From positions 1-36,088 of the forward strand of contig JAIQFF010000035.1 in assembly GCA_020073395.1 (NCBI GenBank): DNA of 36,088 nt, given 5' to 3'. The notes under the pieces are model-generated. The model was not told the origin of the DNA, ran no database searches, and worked only from the letters and a program-made list of their open reading frames with translations. Shown here piece after piece: positions 16,365-23,522 of this stretch. Made by a program: the position numbers and the translations under genes. Position 1 is the stretch's first letter. Each line of letters starts with the position of its first letter. Source of the stretch: Terriglobia bacterium (GTDB lineage Bacteria; Acidobacteriota; Terriglobia; Terriglobales; Acidobacteriaceae).

Positions 16365-17267
16365 ATGCCGGCAACGGTAAAATCAGAGTCCTCCCGAACT
16401 CGGGAGCCGTCCTTTGTAACTCTTCTTTCCAGCTGGGCCCAACAAGGCGTACAGAGTTTCTTTTCTACGCAACGGATCCTGCTGGATCTCGCCATGCGGC
16501 AGAATGCAAGCGTCATGCACTCTGTGCGGCAACAACTGACCGATCCGCAACACTCGCCCGCAGCCATTCTGGGTGAAATAGCTGGGGAAGGCGTAACCAA
16601 TTTCATTGAGGGGCAGAAAGTGTTGCTGGAGCTCGGACTGAAACAACATGAAATCCTCATGTCCGGCGTGAAGGAACGGATTGGAGACCAGCGCGCGGCC
16701 CATGCAGTCGATCTGCTGCGACGTAGCGTGGAGACATTTATCCACATGCAGCAGGAGTTCCTGAAGATCGCCGGAAAGCAGACCCACACCTGGGTGGAGG
16801 CTGCCAAGGCCGGAAAGCCGTACCAGACTGAGATCCTGGCGGAACTGGCCAAAGAAGGCATGGAGAACTTTGTCAAAGCCCAGAAACAATTCATGGATGT
16901 CATTGCCGACGAGACCGCCAAAGCCACCGGTGCCAAGCACAGCAACGGCTTCAAGAAAATTAAGAAGACCGAGTTGACCGCACTGGCGCGACAGGCAACC
17001 GAATCATTCATCGAGGCCCAAAGGAAGTTGGTTGATCTGGCCGGGCAGCAAATGAACGCCAACACGAAAACGGCCGGCAAGGCCCTGGAACTCCTGAAGC
17101 CATTTCCCTTCGTGCCGTTCACGGAGCTAACGCGGGAAGGAGTGAGAAGCTACGTTGACGCCCAGAAGGCGTTGATGGATGCAATGGTAAAGCCCGCGGG
17201 CGAGCATAAGTCCCATCACAAGACCAAGCATCACGCGAAGGCCAAGAAGCACGCAGCGGCCGCCTGA
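16365..17267 (+). CDS. Six-repeat phasin with Lys/His-rich tail
   Basis: A 300-aa phasin-like protein expected to coat storage-lipid granules. Six helical units share a pattern like EGVxNFIxxQKxLLDLAxxQ, with the central Gln at residues 36, 84, 129, 173, 219 and 267, a period of 44-48 residues. The last 20 residues are Lys/His/Ala-rich (HKSHHKTKHHAKAKKH), resembling the DNA-contacting tails of granule proteins such as PhaM, though that link is only by composition. Typical phasins are 110-190 aa, so this one is long. The start has an excellent GGAGG ribosome site 7 nt upstream. A PhaR-type palindrome overlaps its promoter. It may serve PHA granules made elsewhere or neutral lipid made by the downstream wax ester synthase operon. 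Confidence 0.85.
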   Translation: MPATVKSESSRTREPSFVTLLSSWAQQGVQSFFSTQRILLDLAMRQNASVMHSVRQQLTDPQHSPAAILGEIAGEGVTNFIEGQKVLLELGLKQHEILMSGVKERIGDQRAAHAVDLLRRSVETFIHMQQEFLKIAGKQTHTWVEAAKAGKPYQTEILAELAKEGMENFVKAQKQFMDVIADETAKATGAKHSNGFKKIKKTELTALARQATESFIEAQRKLVDLAGQQMNANTKTAGKALELLKPFPFVPFTELTREGVRSYVDAQKALMDAMVKPAGEHKSHHKTKHHAKAKKHAAAA

Positions 17268-17340
17268 TTGATGAGCGGAACGAACCCTTAGGATTGTGAG
17301 AGATTGCGGCCGGGCCCCAGCGCGGGGCAGCCGATCCATC

Positions 17341-17370
17341 CTGCAGGGCCGAGTTGCACGGGCCCTGCGG
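17341..17370 (+). terminator. Probable terminator after the phasin gene
   Basis: GCAGGGCC (17343-17350) and GGCCCTGC (17361-17368) form a perfect 8-bp stem, extendable to 10 with a wobble pair, around a 10-nt loop. GGACATTTTG follows. The U-tract is short and offset, so efficiency may be modest. It lies in the 139-bp gap between the phasin gene and the convergent SRPBCC gene. Confidence 0.45.
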
Positions 17371-17406
17371 GACATTTTGTTCGAACCTTAATGCGGGGAA
17401 CGGAAT

Positions 17407-18165
17407 TTATGTCTCCTCGGCCTGCAGCGCCCGGCGCGTAGCCTCAAGAGTGTGGATTAGAGACTCTTTAGGGAGCTTCTTAATGATCGGCTCGATCATC
17501 CATCCCAGCCCCAGCGGCACGTCTCGCGTCAGTGAAATGGCCCGGCACTCAATGTACACTCCGCCCTTCCGTTCCTGGAATCTCCAGTAAGAATACAGTC
17601 GCCATAGGAACCCATTACCTGTGTCAGGAGGCAGCACTTGTTCCCTGGGCGTTCCGGCATTCTCCACTTCAGCAATCCGCGTCGTGTACGAACTGCAAAC
17701 CCAGCGGGTTGGATCCAGGGAACGGTAATGCACCTCATGGTCCGTATCGAGGACCACGGTCACGATTTTCTTCTTGAGAAGCCGCAAAGAGATACGAAAA
17801 TCGTTGCCGCGATGGCGTATTGACCTTGAGTCAATCACTTCGGGCCCGAAGATATATTTGTGGTGATCATAGTCCTGGATTAACGCCAGGGTCTTCTTGA
17901 GGTCCGTAGCCGGAACGAAAACAGCGCCGATCCAGTCATGAATCAGACCGTTGGGCACCTTGACTGGTCCCTCGCCGGCCCAGAATTGCGCCACAACTTG
18001 TCCTCCGCCGACTAGCCGGTCCCTCTCTGAATCGACTTCAGACCACAGAAAGGGGCCGCTTCCATGCAGGGTCTGCTTCATCCCGGCTTCAGCTTCACGA
18101 ATATATTCGTCGAAGGCCTTTACGGTTTGAGGTTTCAAGTGCGCCGGCTTTGCAGTTTGCACCAT
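17407..18165 (-). CDS. SRPBCC/START-like protein, unknown function
   Basis: A 252-aa protein. The segment from about residue 70 to 250 has the strand/helix rhythm of an SRPBCC (START-like) ligand-binding cavity: VPNGLIHDWIGAVFVP, TLALIQDYDHHKYIFGPEV, a basic strand RISLRLLKKKIVTVVLDTDHEV, WRLYSYWRFQERKGGVYIECRAISLT and a long C-terminal helix after GLGWMIEPIIKKLPKESL. Families of this type bind hydrophobic ligands or modify lipids. I recall similar acidobacterial proteins without function. No signal peptide is evident. It converges on the phasin gene. The ATG is preceded only by a G-rich run (GATGGGG), so the start is moderately certain. Confidence 0.7.
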   Translation of the reverse strand: MVQTAKPAHLKPQTVKAFDEYIREAEAGMKQTLHGSGPFLWSEVDSERDRLVGGGQVVAQFWAGEGPVKVPNGLIHDWIGAVFVPATDLKKTLALIQDYDHHKYIFGPEVIDSRSIRHRGNDFRISLRLLKKKIVTVVLDTDHEVHYRSLDPTRWVCSSYTTRIAEVENAGTPREQVLPPDTGNGFLWRLYSYWRFQERKGGVYIECRAISLTRDVPLGLGWMIEPIIKKLPKESLIHTLEATRRALQAEET

Positions 18166-18417
18166 GAAAACCCCATCTATTGCGAGTCGGGTCCGCCTTT
18201 GGGAACGTCAGCTTTCTGGTCCCAACCGCCAGATTCGGAGCGAAGTTTCATCGCAAGGGTTGGAGGAAAAAATCTGGTTTTGGATGGAGCAGGGCCTTGG
18301 CTCTGCAATAAGTTTTCCAGATCGGTGCGGGTTCAGCCCGTGAGTAGGCGCGAATACTCCGGGTCTCCCTGTTTGTAGCGGGTGGCGCCGTTTTTTCCTC
18401 ACGGAATCCTCGGCCAG

Positions 18418-18873
18418 TCACTGCGGCGCTTTGTCCTCCGACGGGGCGGGTTTCTTGGCCAGGGAACGAACGTAATTCACCAGGTCCCAGAGCCCTTCCG
18501 ATTTCATACGCTTGCCTTCCGGAGGCATATCGCCTTTGCCATTCTTGATTACGTAGAAGAGCTCTCCGTCGGTCCTATCTTTCAAGGTCGCTGGATTGGT
18601 GAAGTCGGTGACCTTCAGCTTCATGTCCTCCGCGATATCGCCCTTGCCATCGCCGTCCTTTCCATGGCACATAGCACAGTCGTAGCCCCACCATTTCTTG
18701 CCTCCAGCGATGGACTCTGGAGTCGGCTTAACGGGGTTGGCCTGACGCACCGCATCGATAGGGATCGTATAGGGCGCAACCGGCGTCGCCTTAGGAGGTG
18801 TCTGCTCTTGCTGGGCCGGAGCAGAGATCCCAATAAGAAGCAAGAAAGCAACAGTCAGTAAGGTCTTCAACAC
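18418..18873 (-). CDS. Exported monohaem cytochrome c
   Basis: A 151-aa class I cytochrome c for periplasmic electron transfer. The signal peptide (about residues 1-20, LLTVAFLLLIGISAPA) is followed by a Pro-rich stretch and one haem c motif CAMCH at about residues 67-71, with GKDGDGKGD just after it. The axial methionine is in KGDMPPEGKRM, and the terminal helix LWDLVNYVRSLAKK is typical. The start is GTG, supported by an AGGAGG ribosome site 5 nt upstream. The partner enzyme is not evident; it could serve an oxidase or an alcohol/aldehyde dehydrogenase. The 252 bp between it and the next minus-strand gene hold no gene I can support. Confidence 0.9.
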   Translation of the reverse strand: MLKTLLTVAFLLLIGISAPAQQEQTPPKATPVAPYTIPIDAVRQANPVKPTPESIAGGKKWWGYDCAMCHGKDGDGKGDIAEDMKLKVTDFTNPATLKDRTDGELFYVIKNGKGDMPPEGKRMKSEGLWDLVNYVRSLAKKPAPSEDKAPQ

Positions 18874-19273
18874 GGCAGCCTCCTGCCTTCCAAGTTTGTC
18901 TGCAGCCTGGTTCTGAAGAAGTGCGACCAGACCTTTGAGAAAAAATGCTGGTGCTTAGCGTTGCGGCACTCGTAGTAACCAATCCGAGCTTAAGCGATAT
19001 GGATTATACGCCTCGGCACCAGCACACTGGTCGGGGAATCAGATATTGGCTGCGTAAGTGGGAGAAGGAGCGATTCCTCCCCTTGGCGAAGGCCGGCTGC
19101 TGAAACTTGCCTACGGTCAGCACCGACTGATTGACACACTGGAACAATCAGCGTACGGTGAAATCTAATGAGGAGTATGCCCGTACCTCTTTCAGGTTCT
19201 CTGATCTAAGACAGTCCATCTGAAGTACGCCCCCCCTTAGCCGACCGTCCGCCAACTAACCAGGAGGTTCAGC
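18874..19273. promoter_or_regulatory. 400-bp divergent control region
   Basis: No gene is supported between the cytochrome c gene and the DUF2934 gene. A possible promoter for the latter is TTGACA at 19131-19136, a 17-bp spacer and TACGGT at 19154-19159, which keeps only the key T, A and final T of a -10 element. It would give a leader of about 105 nt. The rest shows no strong repeat or hairpin to my eye. Confidence 0.3.
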
Positions 19274-19492
19274 ATGCTTTCTTCCCGCGAATCCACCCCA
19301 GCAAAGCCAAAAACACTCGCCCTTCCGAAAGAAAGGGTGGCCAATGTGACGCAGATCTCCGATAAAGCAGGGTTAGAAAACCAGATCAGAGAGCGTGCCT
19401 ATCAGATCTACGATGCCCGTGGTTGTGAGCCGGGCAAGGACCAGCAGGATTGGCTCCAAGCCGAGCACGAGATCGTGAAGCCACGACGCTAG
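19274..19492 (+). CDS. DUF2934 mini-protein
   Basis: A 72-aa protein whose second half (IRERAYQIYDARGCEPGKDQ, then DWLQAEHEI) matches DUF2934, a short helical domain widespread in Acidobacteriota and Proteobacteria with no known function. The first 30 residues are a polar linker. The start is secure because AGGAGG lies 7 nt before the ATG. Two further mini-genes follow on the same strand, separated by 62 and 341 bp, so a shared operon is possible only for the first two. Confidence 0.85.
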   Translation: MLSSRESTPAKPKTLALPKERVANVTQISDKAGLENQIRERAYQIYDARGCEPGKDQQDWLQAEHEIVKPRR

Positions 19493-19554
19493 ATCAGGGA
19501 ACGACCGCTATCGGCCTCCATCGGCCTTCGGGGAACTGGTCCCAGAAGCGGCCT

Positions 19555-19755
19555 ATGACGAGTTGCCGAGAGTGCGAGAATCTCAACCGGGTTTTTGAAT
19601 CCAAGCTCACTGAGTATCTTGCGGCCCGTTCCGCTGTGCTTTACCGCATCAACACACAATTTGCGGCCAGGCGGCAGGTCGATATGGAACGCGCCAAAAA
19701 CGACATGGAAGAGCACATGTCGACTTGCTCCTTTGCTATCCAGCTGCGGGCCTAG
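19555..19755 (+). CDS. 66-aa Cys-containing helical mini-protein
   Basis: A short predicted protein with a C4-x2-C7 pair near the N-terminus (TSCRECENL) and a later HMSTC, suggesting a small metal-binding or disulfide site. Between them lie two charged amphipathic helices (VFESKLTEYLAARSAVLYRI and RRQVDMERAKNDMEEHM). The look is familiar from acidobacterial hypothetical proteins, but I cannot name a family. The ribosome site is weak; the frame is open upstream to 19450, overlapping the DUF2934 gene in another frame, so the short form is preferred. Confidence 0.5.
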   Translation: MTSCRECENLNRVFESKLTEYLAARSAVLYRINTQFAARRQVDMERAKNDMEEHMSTCSFAIQLRA

Positions 19756-19984
19756 TCGCGGGATTCTGGTAGTTGGACGGGAAGGAACCGCCGCTTTTTC
19801 ACACCAGTAGGAATACTGTTCTCACATGTTGACTTTCGTTGCCTCACTCCAATGAAGTCGTCCCCTTTCCGGACGGGGAGCCCTTCACAGGGCAATGTCA
19901 AAGCGTGCAGAGCCTGCTTGCGGGGGGAGCTTAAGAGCGGTCGTCCCCGCTATTCCGAGCCCTGGATACCGACAAGTGTTCCCT

Positions 19985-20004
19985 AGTGTGATTACGCTCA
20001 CACT
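19985..20004. promoter_or_regulatory. Perfect CRP-family binding site
   Basis: AGTGTGA-TTACGC-TCACACT contains TGTGA-N6-TCACA with both half-sites intact, the consensus of cAMP receptor protein-type regulators, extended by one base pair on each side of the standard pentamers plus a matching outer A/T. Its centre is about 102 bp before the ATG at 20097. A CRP/FNR-family activator or repressor of the downstream genes is the natural reading; which family member is unknown. Confidence 0.6.
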
Positions 20005-20063
20005 TGGTCGTGATGTGTGCCACGGAATCGACTTACCGCCGGTGGTCTACTTGAACACGGTAT

Positions 20064-20075
20064 CACTGATCAGTG
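20064..20075. promoter_or_regulatory. 12-bp palindrome before small membrane-protein gene
   Basis: CACTGATCAGTG is a perfect palindrome 21 bp upstream of the ATG at 20097, just before its GAGG ribosome site. It could be an operator or a small RNA hairpin in the leader. No family assignment is possible. Confidence 0.35.
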
Positions 20076-20096
20076 GAAGAGAGTGAGGCGACTGCA

Positions 20097-20483
20097 ATGG
20101 AAGTGCGTAACTGGTCGAAGTCCGAATTCGAATACGGCCGCAGAGTTCTGAGTTCTGCGCTGGAAGGAGCGCGTTGCGGTGGAGGAGCGTTTCTCCAGGG
20201 AAGACCCCTGACTCCATTTCTTAGCGAAGGAGTTCGAGATGCCCTGAAGCCTGCCGCCGTTGGAGCGTGCATTGGCGTGTTGGGGAGTTGCCCAGGGGAC
20301 CATCGTAGCTCTATCGGTAGAACGTTGGCATTCGGCCTGGTGGGATGGGCCATTGGATTTGGTGCGGGCGTTGCCTGGAAGACCCGCGGTTTGACCGAGT
20401 GCGTCGCCAGCAATGCTTTCAGGAACATTAACAAACGGCGTGATGAGCACTGGCTGGAGCGGCATCCCATCGACTACGCATAG
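20097..20483 (+). CDS. Gly-rich small membrane protein, unknown
   Basis: A 128-aa protein with a polar N-terminal half and two short Gly/Ala-rich hydrophobic stretches, about residues 55-70 (AAVGACIGVLGSC) and 80-103 (IGRTLAFGLVGWAIGFGAGVAW). They resemble glycine-zipper segments that insert in membranes. The C-terminus is charged. No family is recognised. A GAGG ribosome site 8 nt upstream supports ATG 20097; an in-frame GTG at 20073 is an alternative. It lies 73 bp before adhE on the same strand, downstream of the CRP-type site, and could be the first gene of the long lipid operon. Confidence 0.6.
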   Translation: MEVRNWSKSEFEYGRRVLSSALEGARCGGGAFLQGRPLTPFLSEGVRDALKPAAVGACIGVLGSCPGDHRSSIGRTLAFGLVGWAIGFGAGVAWKTRGLTECVASNAFRNINKRRDEHWLERHPIDYA

Positions 20484-20556
20484 AAACCGACGACAGGTCA
20501 CAGCGAAGACGTGGCGGCTCCTGCAAGGCTGACAACAGCGAACAAAGGGGGCGGTA

Positions 20557-23223
20557 ATGAGCGCGAGTGAAGCGGTGCGCGAGCGAGTTCAGATCCCGGT
20601 TGTCGCAGAAAGCCTCAGTGAAGAACGGATAGCTTATCTGGAGGGACTCGTCAGTCAGGCCAGAACCGCCGCTGCCGTCTTTACCCAATTCACCCAGGAA
20701 GACGTCGACCGCATCGTGAAGCCGATGGTCCTGGCCGGGTTGGAACAAGCTCATCATCTCGCCTGCCTGGCGGTCGAAGAAACCAAGCTTGGAGTCATGG
20801 AAGACAAAGTCCTTAAGAACATGGTGGCGACCGAGTTTGCCTACAACTACGTCAAGGACAAGCGTACCGTGGGCATCATTCGCGAGTTTCCCGAACGCAA
20901 TCTGGTGGAGATGGCAGAACCGATCGGGGTCATCTTCTCGCTCACCCCGATTACCAACCCCACGTCCACGGTGCTTTTCAAATGCATCATGGCCATCAAG
21001 ACGCGGAACGCGGTCATTTTCAGTCCCCACCCCAGCGCCTGGCGCTGCTGCTCTGAATCCGTGCGAATCATGTACGAGGCTGCAATCAAGCACGGCGCAC
21101 CTGAAGGAGTTTTTGGCTGCCTGGAATCGCACACCCTCCAGGACAACGCCTACCTGATGCGACACAAAGACGTGGGCTTGATTGATGCTACCGGCGGGCC
21201 GGGTGCGGTCAAAGCTGCTTACAGCTCAGGCAAGCCGGCGCTGGGTGTGGGAGCCGGGAACACGCCGGTTTACCTGGAAAAAACGGCGGACCTGAACACC
21301 GCCGTGGTGGACATCATCGTCTCCAAGACATTCGACAACGGAACCATTTGTGCCTCCGAGCAAACCGTGGTGATTGACGATGAGATTTATGACCCGGTGC
21401 TGAAGAAATTTGCCGACCTGGGCACACACATTTGCAACGAGAAGGAGACGGAACAGCTGGGACGGACGGTCATCGATCCCAAGACCGGGTTCATGCAAGG
21501 CATGGCGGTCGGGCAGAAGGCCACGGACATCGCCCGTTTTGCCGGTATCTCGGTAAAGCCGAACACCAAGCTGCTGATTGCGCCCATTCAGGGCGTAGGC
21601 CGCGAACATCCCCTGTCAGCCGAGACGCTGTTCCCAGTGCTTGCCGTTTATCGAGCGAAGTCTGTCGATGAGGCACTGAAGGTGTGTGTCGATGTGAACC
21701 ATGCCGGCGGGCTGGGACATACGGCGGTGATTTTCTCGCGCAACGATGATGTCATTCGCAAGTTCGGTGAGGTGATGAACGCGGGCCGGATCATTGTGAA
21801 TTCACCGGGTTCGGTGGGAGCGTTGGGCGGTGTTTACAACGACCTGGTGCCCACCTTCAGTTTCGGATGCGGAACCGGTGGAGGCAACAGCACAACCGAT
21901 AACACAAATATCTATCACTACCTCAACATCAAGCGCGTGGCGCGGAGGACCCAGGCCCATATGTGGTTCCGAGTCCCCAACCAGATTTACTTCAACATGA
22001 ACGCGGTGGAGAACGTGAAGGATTTCCCGTCGCACTGCACCATCATTATTACTAACCCGGCTTTGGAGAAGTTCGGCCACGTGGACATCGTCCGGCGCTA
22101 CCTCTCACCGCAGACCCACGTCCATGTCTCGGTCATTCCAGACGCCGAGCCCGAGGTCAAGGTGGTGATGCAAGGAGTGGAGGCACTCAACTTCTACAAG
22201 GCGGATCAGATCATTGCCCTGGGTGGCGGGTCTGTGATTGACGCGGCCAAGATCATGAAGCTCAAGTACGAATCTCCGGAGGCCGACCTGGAAGAGCTGG
22301 CGGCGCCTTTTCTGGATCTGCGCAAGCGCGTGGTCGAGTATCCGACCGAGAAGATCAATCGGGTACGGCTGGTTGCCATCCCCACTACCAGCGGGACCGG
22401 GAGCGAAGTCACTCCCTTTGCTGTACTGACCGACAAAGAGCGCAGGCGTAAAGTGACCCTCGCCGATTACTCGCTGACTCCGGATGTGGCCATCGTTGAT
22501 CCCCAGTTTGTTCTGTCAATGCCGAAGGGCCTGACTGCGGATACCGGAATCGACTGCCTGACCCATGCGCTGGAAGCCGCAGTTTCCAGTTACGCTTCGG
22601 CCTATACCGACTGCAACGCCATGCAGGCAATTCGGATGGTGTTCAAGTACCTGCCCATCGCGTATGAGCATCCCCGCGACGAAGAGGCGCGCAGCATGAT
22701 GCACAACGCGGCCTGTATCGCGGCGATGGCGTTTTCCAACGCCTCGGTCGGTGTGAATCACGCCTTGGCGCATGCCTTTGGGGCGCGCTTCGGAGTGGCG
22801 CACGGCCGTGCCAACGCGCTCATGTTGCCGCACGTCATTGCCTATAACGCGGCCGTGCCCACCAAGTTTGTGCCGTCGCCCTACCAGAAGGGGCATGTCG
22901 CACACAACAAATACGCGACCATCGCCGACCTGCTGGCTCTGGGCGGTCACACGGTTGAGGAAAAGGTGAAGAACCTGATCACCGCCGTAGAACAGTTACT
23001 CGATCAATTGGAATTTCCCCGGTCGATCGCTGAACTGGGCATTTCGAAGGAAGAATTCGAGCGGGCGATGCCCGAGCTGACCAAGCTTGCCTTTGACGAT
23101 CCCTCCGGGCGATCGAATCCTCGTATGCCTCTGATGAGCGAATTGGCCGATCTGTTTTGGAGCGCCTATCACGGCCGAGGCCTGGCCGAGGGGGCGAAGA
23201 CGTCTCAGCAACGAAGCGCGTAG
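20557..23223 (+). CDS. adhE: Bifunctional CoA-acylating aldehyde/alcohol dehydrogenase
   Basis: An 888-aa AdhE-type fusion that reduces acyl-CoA to aldehyde and then to alcohol with NADH, or the reverse. The N-terminal CoA-acylating aldehyde dehydrogenase (about 20-470) has the catalytic C265 in FDNGTICASEQ. The C-terminal iron alcohol dehydrogenase (about 480-880) has GGGSVIDAAK and the metal ligands D666, H670, H735 and H749, with the same spacing as E. coli AdhE. E. coli AdhE makes ethanol from acetyl-CoA under fermentation; here the neighbours are a wax ester synthase and acyl-CoA enzymes, so longer acyl-CoA substrates are possible (inference). The start is preceded by a G-rich AAGGGGG element. 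It opens a run of tightly spaced genes to the window end. Confidence 0.95.
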   Translation: MSASEAVRERVQIPVVAESLSEERIAYLEGLVSQARTAAAVFTQFTQEDVDRIVKPMVLAGLEQAHHLACLAVEETKLGVMEDKVLKNMVATEFAYNYVKDKRTVGIIREFPERNLVEMAEPIGVIFSLTPITNPTSTVLFKCIMAIKTRNAVIFSPHPSAWRCCSESVRIMYEAAIKHGAPEGVFGCLESHTLQDNAYLMRHKDVGLIDATGGPGAVKAAYSSGKPALGVGAGNTPVYLEKTADLNTAVVDIIVSKTFDNGTICASEQTVVIDDEIYDPVLKKFADLGTHICNEKETEQLGRTVIDPKTGFMQGMAVGQKATDIARFAGISVKPNTKLLIAPIQGVGREHPLSAETLFPVLAVYRAKSVDEALKVCVDVNHAGGLGHTAVIFSRNDDVIRKFGEVMNAGRIIVNSPGSVGALGGVYNDLVPTFSFGCGTGGGNSTTDNTNIYHYLNIKRVARRTQAHMWFRVPNQIYFNMNAVENVKDFPSHCTIIITNPALEKFGHVDIVRRYLSPQTHVHVSVIPDAEPEVKVVMQGVEALNFYKADQIIALGGGSVIDAAKIMKLKYESPEADLEELAAPFLDLRKRVVEYPTEKINRVRLVAIPTTSGTGSEVTPFAVLTDKERRRKVTLADYSLTPDVAIVDPQFVLSMPKGLTADTGIDCLTHALEAAVSSYASAYTDCNAMQAIRMVFKYLPIAYEHPRDEEARSMMHNAACIAAMAFSNASVGVNHALAHAFGARFGVAHGRANALMLPHVIAYNAAVPTKFVPSPYQKGHVAHNKYATIADLLALGGHTVEEKVKNLITAVEQLLDQLEFPRSIAELGISKEEFERAMPELTKLAFDDPSGRSNPRMPLMSELADLFWSAYHGRGLAEGAKTSQQRSA

Positions 23224-23238
23224 CGGACAGGAGTGGTT

Positions 23239-23514
23239 ATGGCAATGATCGCCGTGTGGCTGAAGATTGATGAAGAACGCGTTGTCCACGCCTTGCAAGA
23301 GGCCGGTGCAGCGCTGGACAGCGCCGATGGCGAAGTGCTTCTGGATTTCTCATCTGTGCGCAGGATCGTACCGCGCGCGCTCAGAGTAATGGAAGAGTTT
23401 GCGGGTATCGCCGACAACAAAGGGGTCAAAGTCGTATTGCGTGGCGTCAATGTCGATGTCTACAGGGTATTCAAACTGGTGAAGCTGGCATCGCGATTTT
23501 CTTTCGTGAGTTGA
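23239..23514 (+). CDS. STAS-like small protein lacking the phospho-serine
   Basis: A 91-aa protein with the strand/helix order of a STAS (anti-sigma antagonist-like) domain: an N-terminal strand, the core EVLLDFSSVRRIVPRALRVMEEF and the strand GVKVVLRGVNVDVYRVF. The motif normally reads D-S-S/T-G with a phosphorylated serine after the fourth strand; here the equivalent is IVPRAL, so switching by phosphorylation is unlikely. A scaffold or lipid-enzyme partner role is more plausible. It is wedged between adhE (15 bp) and the wax ester synthase gene (8 bp), so it is surely co-transcribed. ATG 23239 has AGGAG 5 nt upstream; GTG 23233 and ATG 23245 are alternatives. Confidence 0.7.
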   Translation: MAMIAVWLKIDEERVVHALQEAGAALDSADGEVLLDFSSVRRIVPRALRVMEEFAGIADNKGVKVVLRGVNVDVYRVFKLVKLASRFSFVS

Positions 23515-23522
23515 GGTGCGCG

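Larger units (their letters stand above)
19756..20096. other. 341-bp intergenic control region
   Basis: No gene is supported here. The stretch has two small inverted repeats near its start that could end the preceding transcript: CCCC/GGGG around 19863-19879 and GCCC/GGGC around 19881-19894. It also holds a perfect CRP-type palindrome at 19985-20004 and a 12-bp palindrome at 20064-20075. It appears to be the control region for the gene at 20097 and possibly the long operon beyond. Confidence 0.5.

Noticed and set aside
15983..17122. 379-codon minus-strand frame overlapping the phasin and phaR genes.
   Set aside because: Low-complexity Ser/Cys/Arg-rich translation, antisense to a well-supported phasin with an excellent ribosome site, and out of frame with phaR.
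20484..20556. Leader of adhE checked for riboswitch or strong terminator.
   Set aside because: Only 73 bp, no conserved aptamer features or long stem visible; just a G-rich ribosome site.
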